A stretch of DNA of 15,848 bases from JAHFJU01 sp964354865 (GTDB taxonomy: Bacteria; Patescibacteriota; Gracilibacteria; UBA1369; UM-FILTER-53-11): contig CAYHBN010000032.1 in the NCBI GenBank assembly GCA_964354865.1, positions 1 to 15,848 of the forward strand, read 5' to 3'. Positions 1-5,839 of the stretch are shown here, one piece after another. Both the position numbers and the translations under genes were made by a program. Below the pieces are notes generated by a model that saw nothing but the letters and a program-made list of their open reading frames with translations, made no database searches and had not been told where the DNA came from. Within the stretch, counting starts at the first letter, position 1. The number at the start of each line of letters is the position of its first letter.

Positions 1-892
1 TGATGGTGATGACTACGGTCTTTTGAAAGACGCGCTCATGAAGTTATCGTTGAATGACTCGGCGCTCATGTATGAAGTTGAAACGTCTACTGCACTTGGT
101 CATGGCTTTCGATGTGGATTTTTGGGCTTGCTTCATATGGAAATCGTTCAGGAGCGGTTAGAACGTGAATATAATTTGGCACTTATAGTTACGTCACCGA
201 GCGTTTCGTATCATATTAAAAAAACAAATGGCGAGGTTTTGGCGATTTCAAATCCATGCGACATGCCTGATCCTGGAGTGATAGATGAAATTCTCGAGCC
301 ATGGATGAAGATTGAGGTCATTACTCCTCGTGAGTACATTGGTGCCATTATGAAGCTTTGCGAAGAGCATCGCGGTTTTCAAAAGAACATCGAATACCTC
401 GAAGAGATTCGTGCAATTTTGACGTTCGAAATTCCTCTCAGTCAGATTGTGACTGACTTTTACGATATGCTCAAAAGTGTTACTTCTGGTTATGGTTCAA
501 TGAATTATGAATATTTAGATTATCGTGCGGAGGATTTAGTTAAAATCGATATTCTTATTGCTGGCGATAAGGTAGATGCGCTTGGTGCAATTACTCATCG
601 TTCACAGGCGTATCATATTGGCATGCAGCTTACTAAAAAACTGAAAGAAATTATTCCGCGTGCGCAGTTTGAAATTGCGATTCAGGCTGCAATTGGCGCA
701 AAAATTATTGCGCGTGAAACGATCGGTGCTTTTAGAAAAGATGTCACGGGTTATTTATACGGAGGCGATCGTTCACGTAAAGATAAGCTTTTGAAAAAGC
801 AGAAAGCTGGTAAAAAACGTATGAAGAAAATGGGTAAAGTAGATTTACCTCAAGAGGCTTTCTTGGCTTTATTGAAGAAAGATAGTAACTAG
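1..892 (+). CDS. lepA: Elongation factor 4 (LepA), C-terminal part, 5' truncated by window edge
   Basis: This is the C-terminal half of the ribosome-associated back-translocating GTPase LepA/EF-4; family members are about 600 residues and roughly 296 are visible. The frame is open to the left edge (first whole codon at position 2), so the TTG at 23 is an internal codon and not a start. The sequence shows the family block STALGHGFRCGFLGLLHMEI, the EF-G-like domain that follows it, and the LepA-specific C-terminal domain. That domain ends with the basic stretch YGGDRSRKDKLLKKQKAGKK and the terminal QEAFLALLK, both diagnostic for LepA. The GTPase domain lies upstream of the window. It converges with the pseudouridine synthase across a 20-bp gap without an obvious terminator hairpin. 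Identification is very secure. Confidence 0.97.
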   Translation, partial: DGDDYGLLKDALMKLSLNDSALMYEVETSTALGHGFRCGFLGLLHMEIVQERLEREYNLALIVTSPSVSYHIKKTNGEVLAISNPCDMPDPGVIDEILEPWMKIEVITPREYIGAIMKLCEEHRGFQKNIEYLEEIRAILTFEIPLSQIVTDFYDMLKSVTSGYGSMNYEYLDYRAEDLVKIDILIAGDKVDALGAITHRSQAYHIGMQLTKKLKEIIPRAQFEIAIQAAIGAKIIARETIGAFRKDVTGYLYGGDRSRKDKLLKKQKAGKKRMKKMGKVDLPQEAFLALLKKDSN

Positions 893-912
893 GGAACCTT
901 AAAAAAACGTGC

Positions 913-1611
913 TTATACCTGTGTTAGTAGCTCCAATTCATCTTTATCAAGTTTTCTAAATTCTCCTGTTTTTAATGTTCCGAGCATTACTTTTCCTATT
1001 CTAACTCGTTTGAGTTTTTCAATGGTGAGCCCTGCTCTCTGACACATACGGCGAATTTGTCGGTTTCGGCCTTCTTTCAAAATGACGTGAAAAAGGTGAG
1101 GCCCTTGAACATGAATAACTGCTTCTTGAGTCAGTTTTCCCATAATGTAAAAAGGTTTTCGAAGCATCGATTCAACTGCCTTAGTAACTTTTTCGCGAAC
1201 TTTGACCACGTACTCTTTTTCTTTCTCAAACTTTGGATGTGTCATTCTAAATGAAAAGTTTCCATCGTTCGTCATGATGAGCATGCCTGTCGTGAGTTTA
1301 TCGAGTCTTCCGACCGGGAACACTCGCTCAGGAATATGCTCGAAAAGTTCTACGACTTTAGGACTTTCAGGCCCCGTAACACTACACACATACCCAAGTG
1401 GTTTATTGAGAAGGTAATACACTGGTTTTGGTTTGTCTAAAATAACTGAATTTTCAATTTCTACTTTATCGGTTGTTGATTCTATTTTAGTACCGAGTGT
1501 AGTAACAACAACGCCATTCACTTTTACGAGGCCTCCTTCAATATATTCATCGCATTTTCGTCGTGCCGCAATGCCTTGATTTGCCAGATATTTATTAAGT
1601 CGTACTAACAT
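913..1611 (-). CDS. 16S/23S rRNA pseudouridine synthase, RsuA/RluB/RluE/RluF family
   Basis: This 232-aa protein isomerises a specific uridine in rRNA to pseudouridine. An N-terminal S4 RNA-binding domain (about residues 3-45, RLNKYLANQGIAARRKCDEY) is followed by the catalytic domain. The catalytic motif GRLDKLTTG (101-109) carries the expected Asp104, followed by LIMTNDG. A conserved GRNRQIRRMC block sits at 181-190. The spacing HPKFEKEKEY and the KRVRIGKV tail resemble RluF somewhat more than RluB, so I do not assign a symbol; the target uridine cannot be read from the sequence. The ATG at 1611 lies 13 bp downstream of a TATACT -10 element shared with the divergent polymerase gene. No Shine-Dalgarno is visible. 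Confidence 0.93.
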   Translation of the reverse strand: MLVRLNKYLANQGIAARRKCDEYIEGGLVKVNGVVVTTLGTKIESTTDKVEIENSVILDKPKPVYYLLNKPLGYVCSVTGPESPKVVELFEHIPERVFPVGRLDKLTTGMLIMTNDGNFSFRMTHPKFEKEKEYVVKVREKVTKAVESMLRKPFYIMGKLTQEAVIHVQGPHLFHVILKEGRNRQIRRMCQRAGLTIEKLKRVRIGKVMLGTLKTGEFRKLDKDELELLTQV

Positions 1612-1621
1612 AGAGCACTAG

Positions 1622-1632
1622 TATAGTATACT
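1622..1632. promoter_or_regulatory. Overlapping divergent -10 elements between the pseudouridine synthase and polX
   Basis: The 36-bp divergent gap contains interlocked -10 hexamers: TATACT on the plus strand at 1627-1632 (also TATAGT at 1622-1627), and TATACT on the minus strand at 1625-1630. Predicted starts leave leaders of only about 7-9 nt on each side. No convincing -35 hexamer is seen for either direction. This is inferred from motif match only. Confidence 0.55.
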
Positions 1633-1647
1633 TTTGGCAACCTACCT

Positions 1648-3378
1648 ATGCTTAATCAAGAAATATCGTTAATGTTCGAAAAAATTGCGCTCATGTTGGA
1701 GTACCATGCAAACCCTGGCGATGGCTTTAAGATACGGGCTTTCAAGAATGCTGCTGCAGTACTTTTAGAGATAAGTGAGCCTCTCGAAAAATTAGTGAAA
1801 GAGGACAGAATTATGACTATTCCGGGGATAGGGCAGGGAATCGCGAGCAAAATCACTGAGTATATAGAACATGAGACGATGACTGAATTTAAACTCTTGG
1901 AACGAACTGTTCCAAAAGATTTTTTTGAGTTGGTGAGTATACCAACGCTTGGTCCAAAGAAGGTTCGTATGCTGCACGATCATTTGAGTATTGAAACGAT
2001 TGAGGATTTAAAAAAAGTACTTGAAGAAGACAAAGTTGCCTCACTGCCACGGTTTGGAGCAAAGAGTGCGCAAAATATTAAGGAAGGGCTTTCTATTCGA
2101 CTTCAAAATACCGGGCGTCGTTTACGCGGCGACGTGGTTCCTTTTGTTGAAGGGTTACTCGGAATTTTGCGTGCTCACCCCGATATTGAACGCGCGGTTG
2201 TAGCTGGTTCATATAGGCGTGGAGAAGAGACGGTCGGTGATGTTGATATTTTAGCGACGGGGAAAAATATTTCTGATATCGCTGTTGCTCGTCGAATTAT
2301 GCAGTTTTTTGTTGATATGCCTTTTACTCAAAAAATTCTCGGGCAAGGTGACACGAAGTCTTCGTTAATAACAAAAGATGGACTTCAAATAGATTTTCGC
2401 TTAGTTGAAGAACATCAGTTTGGCAGCGCACTGCAATATTTTACCGGCTCAAAATCCCACAATATTCATGTGAGAAATGTGGCGAAATCTCTCGGGCTTA
2501 AGGTCTCGGAATATGGCGTGTTTAAGGGCGAAGATGTTGTTGCGAGTGAGACCGAAGAGGCTTGTTATAACGCACTTGGTTTGTCGTATATTCCACCAGA
2601 GTTACGAACAGATACGGGTGAAATTGCTGCTGCATCGAATCATACAATTCCAAAACTTATCGAACTTGCTGACCTTCGAGGTGATTTGCATGTGCATACA
2701 AATTACTCAGACGGAGTACATTCACTCGAGGCGATGGTCGCGCAAGCGCAAAAACTTGGGTATGAGTATGTTGCGATCACCGATCACTCGCCGAGTTTAA
2801 AAGTTGCAAATGGGCTTTCTCCAGCTCGGCTTTTGCAAAAGAAAAAGGAGATCGATGTACTGCAGGAAAAATACAAAATCAATATTTTATTTGGGACCGA
2901 GGTTGATATTTTGGCCGATGGCTCGATTGATTATCCCGATGAAATTTTGAAGGAGTTCGATGTCGTTGTTGCCTCGATTCATAGCCGATTTAATCAAGAT
3001 AATACCGAGAGGATTTTGAAGGCGATGGAGAATAGGTATGTGCATGTGATTGGTCACCCGAGTGGGCGACATATTTCGGTGCGTAATCCGTATGAACTTG
3101 ACTACGATGCGGTTTTTAAAAAAGCAGTCGAAACTGGAACTGTTATAGAGATTAATGCACAGCCATCGCGAATGGATTTGATTGATGTGTATATGCGTCC
3201 TGCGATTGCGGCCGGATGTTTGTTCTCTATTGATTCAGACGCGCACTCAACCGAGGGGCTTTCGCTTATTTCGAACGGTGTGACTTGGGCGCGCCGCGGG
3301 TGGATTCAAAAAGAGAATGTGGTAAATACATTACCACTCAAAAAAATGATGGAGATATTTAGGGGGAAACGCACGTAG
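1648..3378 (+). CDS. polX: DNA polymerase X family protein with C-terminal PHP domain (PolX)
   Basis: This 576-aa protein, close to the ~570 aa of Bacillus PolX, is a repair polymerase of family X joined to a PHP phosphoesterase/3'-5' exonuclease. In order it shows an N-terminal 8-kDa-like helical region with a helix-hairpin-helix (IPGIGQGIASKI, 58-69), a second HhH near 98-110, and the nucleotidyltransferase palm. The palm has GSYRRG (187-192) and the metal-binding Asp198 and Asp200 (GDVDIL), with the third Asp at 249 (LQIDF). The PHP domain starts at about 344 and has HVH (348-350), TDHS (378-381), a GTEVD block, SIHSRF, GHPSGR and the final SDAHS metal-ligand motif. All PHP signature residues appear intact, so the exonuclease is likely active. 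It probably acts in gap filling and base excision repair. Stand-alone gene with its own promoter. Confidence 0.96.
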   Translation: MLNQEISLMFEKIALMLEYHANPGDGFKIRAFKNAAAVLLEISEPLEKLVKEDRIMTIPGIGQGIASKITEYIEHETMTEFKLLERTVPKDFFELVSIPTLGPKKVRMLHDHLSIETIEDLKKVLEEDKVASLPRFGAKSAQNIKEGLSIRLQNTGRRLRGDVVPFVEGLLGILRAHPDIERAVVAGSYRRGEETVGDVDILATGKNISDIAVARRIMQFFVDMPFTQKILGQGDTKSSLITKDGLQIDFRLVEEHQFGSALQYFTGSKSHNIHVRNVAKSLGLKVSEYGVFKGEDVVASETEEACYNALGLSYIPPELRTDTGEIAAASNHTIPKLIELADLRGDLHVHTNYSDGVHSLEAMVAQAQKLGYEYVAITDHSPSLKVANGLSPARLLQKKKEIDVLQEKYKINILFGTEVDILADGSIDYPDEILKEFDVVVASIHSRFNQDNTERILKAMENRYVHVIGHPSGRHISVRNPYELDYDAVFKKAVETGTVIEINAQPSRMDLIDVYMRPAIAAGCLFSIDSDAHSTEGLSLISNGVTWARRGWIQKENVVNTLPLKKMMEIFRGKRT

Positions 3379-3389
3379 GTTTAGTTAAT

Positions 3390-3422
3390 AAAAAAACATC
3401 ACTTTTTAGGGTAGTGTTTTTT
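3390..3422. terminator. Bidirectional terminator between polX and the membrane-protein gene
   Basis: AAAAAACA (3391-3398) pairs with TGTTTTTT (3415-3422). The stem continues imperfectly through CAC/GTG-type pairs to a short T-rich loop. A run of six T follows the stem on either strand, so it can serve both converging genes. The stop codon of the minus-strand gene (TGA, 3399-3401) lies inside the stem. Confidence 0.65.
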
Positions 3423-3740
3423 ATAATTGCGGAACAAGAGTGCAAAAATTCCTGAGAAAAAAACGATAAGAGCAATGAATCCGTTGTACATGATCATAAA
3501 GGCTGCACCAAGACCACAGTCTGAAGAACTCGATAGATAACAAGGTAACATTATAAGAAAAGGGACAATTATTATTCCCATAATTAATGCAAATACCATC
3601 AAAATAACTCCTGTTGTCCACCATTTCATTTTTTTCGCGTTTTTTGCGAGCAATATAAAAGTTGTCAGATATAAACCTCCTATTATCAATAAAATGAATA
3701 ATTCCATAAAATTGGAGGAAAAATCGTTATATAGCTTCAC
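3399..3740 (-). CDS. Small hypothetical membrane protein, three predicted transmembrane segments
   Basis: I do not recognise the family. The longest reading uses a GTG start at 3740 (113 aa) that overlaps the end of the ferredoxin gene by 14 bp, suggesting translational coupling. The alternative ATG at 3707 (102 aa, MELFILLII) starts directly at the first membrane segment. Neither has a Shine-Dalgarno, so the start is uncertain. Hydrophobic segments span about residues 13-32, 40-67 and 79-104 (113-aa numbering). A short KNAKKMK loop separates segments 1 and 2, two Cys flank a serine run (CYLSSSSDC) between segments 2 and 3, and the tail is basic (RNYKKHYPKK). By the positive-inside rule the C-terminus is probably cytoplasmic. 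Co-transcription with the ferredoxin hints at a membrane partner, but nothing in the sequence proves this. Confidence 0.7.
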   Translation of the reverse strand: MKLYNDFSSNFMELFILLIIGGLYLTTFILLAKNAKKMKWWTTGVILMVFALIMGIIIVPFLIMLPCYLSSSSDCGLGAAFMIMYNGFIALIVFFSGIFALLFRNYKKHYPKK

Positions 3741-4020
3741 CTTGTAAATTCACTTCAGGATCAGGCCAAATGCGTTTGCCATTTGGGTGATGCAACACGA
3801 TTGCATTTACCGGACATGCTTTTGCCGATTCAAGAATTGTCTCTAAATTTGTAAGTGCGGGATCTTTAATAATCGCTTTCCCTTCTGCGTCGAGCGAATA
3901 AATGTCTGGTGCAACGCCTAAACAGACTGCGAGAGTAACGCATAAATCGCGATCAACTTCGAGTTTGAATCCTTCTTTATTTGTAACCGGACCGCTTGTT
4001 GGTTCGAATGTGTCTGCCAT
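3727..4020 (-). CDS. Single-cluster ferredoxin with one missing canonical cysteine (likely 3Fe-4S)
   Basis: This 97-aa small electron carrier has the fold signature DRDLC...C...APDIY-LD-EGKA...ESAKACPVNAI. The cluster motif is Cys27-x5-Cys33 and Cys69-Pro. The second Cys of the usual CxxCxxC is replaced by Leu30, as in 3Fe-4S ferredoxins of the single-cluster family. I choose ATG 4020 (MADTF). The frame extends to a TTG at 4032, but that codon lies within the -10 element, and the predicted transcription start falls almost on ATG 4020. The C-terminal 20 residues (HHPNGKRIWPDPEVNLQGEAI) extend past the usual end. It is first in a two-gene unit with a small membrane protein. The redox partner is unknown. 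Confidence 0.88.
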   Translation of the reverse strand: MADTFEPTSGPVTNKEGFKLEVDRDLCVTLAVCLGVAPDIYSLDAEGKAIIKDPALTNLETILESAKACPVNAIVLHHPNGKRIWPDPEVNLQGEAI

Positions 4021-4028
4021 ATAACGGC

Positions 4029-4057
4029 ACAATAGTGATTCGAGCTTGTTTTGTCTA
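4029..4057 (-). promoter_or_regulatory. Ferredoxin promoter, near-leaderless
   Basis: On the minus strand TAGACA (4052-4057) and TATTGT (4029-4034) are separated by exactly 17 bp. The -10 ends 8 bp before ATG 4020, so the mRNA should begin within a couple of bases of the start codon. The -35 abuts the -35 of the divergent tRNA-Gln promoter. Confidence 0.6.
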
Positions 4058-4075
4058 GATAACTTGATTTATAAT
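4047..4075 (+). promoter_or_regulatory. tRNA-Gln/uppS promoter
   Basis: TTGTTT (4047-4052) and a perfect TATAAT (4070-4075) with 17-bp spacing. Predicted start is near 4082, about 13 nt before the mature tRNA 5' end. It is the only visible promoter for uppS. Confidence 0.75.
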
Positions 4076-4094
4076 TCCGTCGCTTTGCATTTAT

Positions 4095-4169
4095 TGGGGA
4101 TTAGCCAAGTGGTAAGGCAGGGGCCTTTGAAGCCCCCACTCGGGGGTTCGAATCCCTCATCCCCAACCA
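4095..4169 (+). tRNA. trnQ: tRNA-Gln (anticodon TTG)
   Basis: This is a complete 75-nt cloverleaf with encoded CCA. The acceptor TGGGGAT pairs with ATCCCCA, giving the U1-A72 pair typical of bacterial tRNA-Gln, with discriminator A. The anticodon stem GGGGC/GCCCC encloses the loop CTTTGAA, so the anticodon is TTG, reading CAA (and CAG by wobble). The T arm is CGGGGGTTCGAATCCCTC-like with the GTTCGAAT core. The mature 3' end lies only 6 nt upstream of the uppS start codon. Confidence 0.97.
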
Positions 4170-4175
4170 ATTAAT

Positions 4176-5030
4176 ATGAAGTTATCTGATAAGTCTTCGG
4201 TTGGTACAAATGAATTGCGTGCAAATTCTGATTTTCCTCCCTTAACTCCTTTTCGCCTTAGGGATCAAATTAGCATTGATTCTGTAAAAGCTGCATTACA
4301 AGATAAATTAGATGTAGAAGGGAGAGCAGGTTTTCACATGGGCCTTATTGCAGATGGAAACAGAAGATGGGCAAAGGCAAGAGGAGAAGAAGGTTATCGA
4401 GGTCATGATACGGGGGCTGAGGTAGTTGAAAAAGTAGTACTCCCGTTAATTGCCTCAATTCCGCAAATAACTGAGCTTAGTATTTTTCTTCTTTCTCATT
4501 CAAATTTAAGTAACAGGAACGCTGATGAACTAAATAATATTTATCGCCTTTTGAAATTTAAATGCGATGGTTTAATAAACGTGGCACATAGCCATAATAT
4601 AAGGTACAAACACGCTGGTGATAAAAAGGAGCTGCCGATAGAGACACAAACTATTCTTACTCGACTTGAGACTGAAACAACTCAGAATACAGGAGTTATG
4701 GTGAATATTTGCATTAACTATGACGCAAAGCATGAGGCTGGATATGCTATGAAAGGTGTTATCTCTTCATATTCACCAGAAGATCTTCAGAGAATGACGG
4801 CACTCGAACTTATGAACGCAGTTCAAGAAAAATCTTGGATTTCAACTCCTGCAGATGCAGTAATTCGAACAGGAGGGGATCCACGATTTTCAGGTTTTTT
4901 GGGAAATAGAGCCTTCGATGTAGACTGTCATCTTCTTCTTGAAGAGAAGTTTTTGCCCGACATTACCCAGAATGATATTTTGCAGCACTTATTACATTTT
5001 GTGGGAGGAGAAAGAAGAATGGGCAAATAA
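4176..5030 (+). CDS. uppS: Divergent (di-trans,poly-cis)-undecaprenyl-diphosphate synthase (cis-prenyltransferase)
   Basis: This 284-aa enzyme condenses isopentenyl diphosphate onto farnesyl diphosphate to give the undecaprenyl carrier used for peptidoglycan and glycan assembly. It shows the P-loop motif ADGNRRWAKARG with catalytic Asp60, GH (76-77), the SHSNLSNRN segment in place of FSSENW-R, and the substrate-binding VIRTGGDPRFSGFL (229-242) with Arg231 and Arg237. The usual FLLWQ-AYAE-WPDF segment is degenerate (FLGNRAFDVDCH...LPD). The metal-binding Glu after AY seems replaced by Asp or shifted. An N-terminal extension of about 50 residues before the first conserved strand is polar and probably disordered. 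ATG 4176 is the only reasonable start: it follows the tRNA-Gln CCA by 6 nt, and no Shine-Dalgarno fits. Activity is likely but not certain. Confidence 0.87.
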   Translation: MKLSDKSSVGTNELRANSDFPPLTPFRLRDQISIDSVKAALQDKLDVEGRAGFHMGLIADGNRRWAKARGEEGYRGHDTGAEVVEKVVLPLIASIPQITELSIFLLSHSNLSNRNADELNNIYRLLKFKCDGLINVAHSHNIRYKHAGDKKELPIETQTILTRLETETTQNTGVMVNICINYDAKHEAGYAMKGVISSYSPEDLQRMTALELMNAVQEKSWISTPADAVIRTGGDPRFSGFLGNRAFDVDCHLLLEEKFLPDITQNDILQHLLHFVGGERRMGK

Positions 5031-5046
5031 AAAACCGGTTTTTTAT
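5027..5046. terminator. Bidirectional A/T-stem terminator between uppS and rsmE
   Basis: A perfect 20-bp palindrome, two-fold symmetric around CCGG, gives a stem of A residues against T residues with a CCGG loop and a six-T run on both strands. It contains the uppS stop codon (5028-5030) and lies just past the rsmE stop. The hairpin is weak because only A-U pairs close it. Confidence 0.55.
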
Positions 5047-5055
5047 CAGCTTGAA

Positions 5056-5769
5056 TTAACGGAAGTGTGCAATATTTGCCACCGCCACAATAGCCGCGGT
5101 CTCGGTTCTTAATATTGATTTTCCCAAGCTGAGAACGGGTATTTTTTTTGATTTTGCCAGCTCAACTTCTCGCTCTGAGAATCCACCTTCGGGGCCGATG
5201 AACAAAGAGAATTTTTGCATGGATTTATTCGCGCCCAAAAAATCCTTTAACGTTTCTGTCGTATCTCGTGAATGAAATAAAAGAGCCTCGCTACCGGCAG
5301 CATCGAGTCCTTTTTCAAAACTAATAACATCTCCAAGAGTAGGGCATACTCCTCGTTCAGACTGTTCTGCCGATTCGGTAATTATGCGCATTTCACGGTC
5401 TCTCTTTAAAAGCTCTCTTCGATTACAAAACTCGGTTACCATCGGCACAAATTTTATGACGCCGAGTTCGGTGCCTTTTTCTAAAACCCATTCGAAAATC
5501 TCCATTTTTTTAGGAAGCGCTTGGTATACCGTAATTGAGATATCGAGCTCAGTTGTTGCTGGCGTCGTTTTTTCTATCTTAAATATGGCCAATTGTTTGG
5601 TTATGGTTTCGAGCTTCGCGGTATATTCTTGGCAAGTATTATCGAGAAAAATGCAGGTGTTACCGGGTTGCATACGAAGTACTCGCACCATCTGATGGAG
5701 CATGTCGTTGTCAGTAACAATGATCTGACTATTTTGTATATATTCTTGTGGTACAAAATAACGTTGCAT
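5056..5769 (-). CDS. rsmE: 16S rRNA (uracil-1498-N3)-methyltransferase RsmE
   Basis: This 237-aa SPOUT-class methyltransferase (family about 240-250 aa) uses S-adenosylmethionine to methylate U1498 near the 30S decoding site. An N-terminal PUA-like domain (residues 1-70, RYFVP...H-VRVLRM-PG) precedes the trefoil-knot domain. Conserved motifs are ALPKKMEIFEWVLEKGTELG (84-103), the SEQSERG-like EQSERG (135-140), GPEGGFSERE (192-201) and the knot segment LGKSILRTETA (215-225), all intact. The start at 5769 is fixed by a -10 hexamer lying only 6 bp upstream, which predicts a leaderless mRNA. It converges on uppS with a shared palindromic terminator and diverges from the exported-protein gene. Confidence 0.96.
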   Translation of the reverse strand: MQRYFVPQEYIQNSQIIVTDNDMLHQMVRVLRMQPGNTCIFLDNTCQEYTAKLETITKQLAIFKIEKTTPATTELDISITVYQALPKKMEIFEWVLEKGTELGVIKFVPMVTEFCNRRELLKRDREMRIITESAEQSERGVCPTLGDVISFEKGLDAAGSEALLFHSRDTTETLKDFLGANKSMQKFSLFIGPEGGFSEREVELAKSKKIPVLSLGKSILRTETAAIVAVANIAHFR

Positions 5770-5775
5770 GGCGCT

Positions 5776-5781
5776 ATTGTA
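5776..5781 (-). promoter_or_regulatory. rsmE -10 element, leaderless arrangement
   Basis: TACAAT on the minus strand, then AGCGCC, then ATG. With normal -10-to-start spacing the first transcribed base is the A of ATG. No good -35 is present (best TTAAGT at 18-bp spacing). Confidence 0.6.
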
Positions 5782-5796
5782 CTACAGGAATAGCCC

Positions 5797-5825
5797 TGGA
5801 CTTAAATTGAAATATGTGTTTTAAT
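5797..5825 (+). promoter_or_regulatory. Promoter of the exported six-cysteine protein gene
   Basis: TGGACT (5797-5802) and TTTAAT (5820-5825) with 17-bp spacing. Predicted leader is about 7 nt to ATG 5840. Moderate matches to consensus only. Confidence 0.45.
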
Positions 5826-5839
5826 TCTCGCTCAAACCT

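Noticed and set aside
913..1417. Plus-strand frames antisense to the pseudouridine synthase
   Set aside because: They are shadows of a well-conserved gene on the other strand with no protein-family signal.
2477..2800. 107-codon frame inside polX
   Set aside because: It overlaps highly conserved polymerase and PHP coding sequence in another frame.
4021..4032. TTG start for the ferredoxin at 4032
   Set aside because: It falls within the TATTGT -10 hexamer, whose predicted transcript begins almost at ATG 4020.
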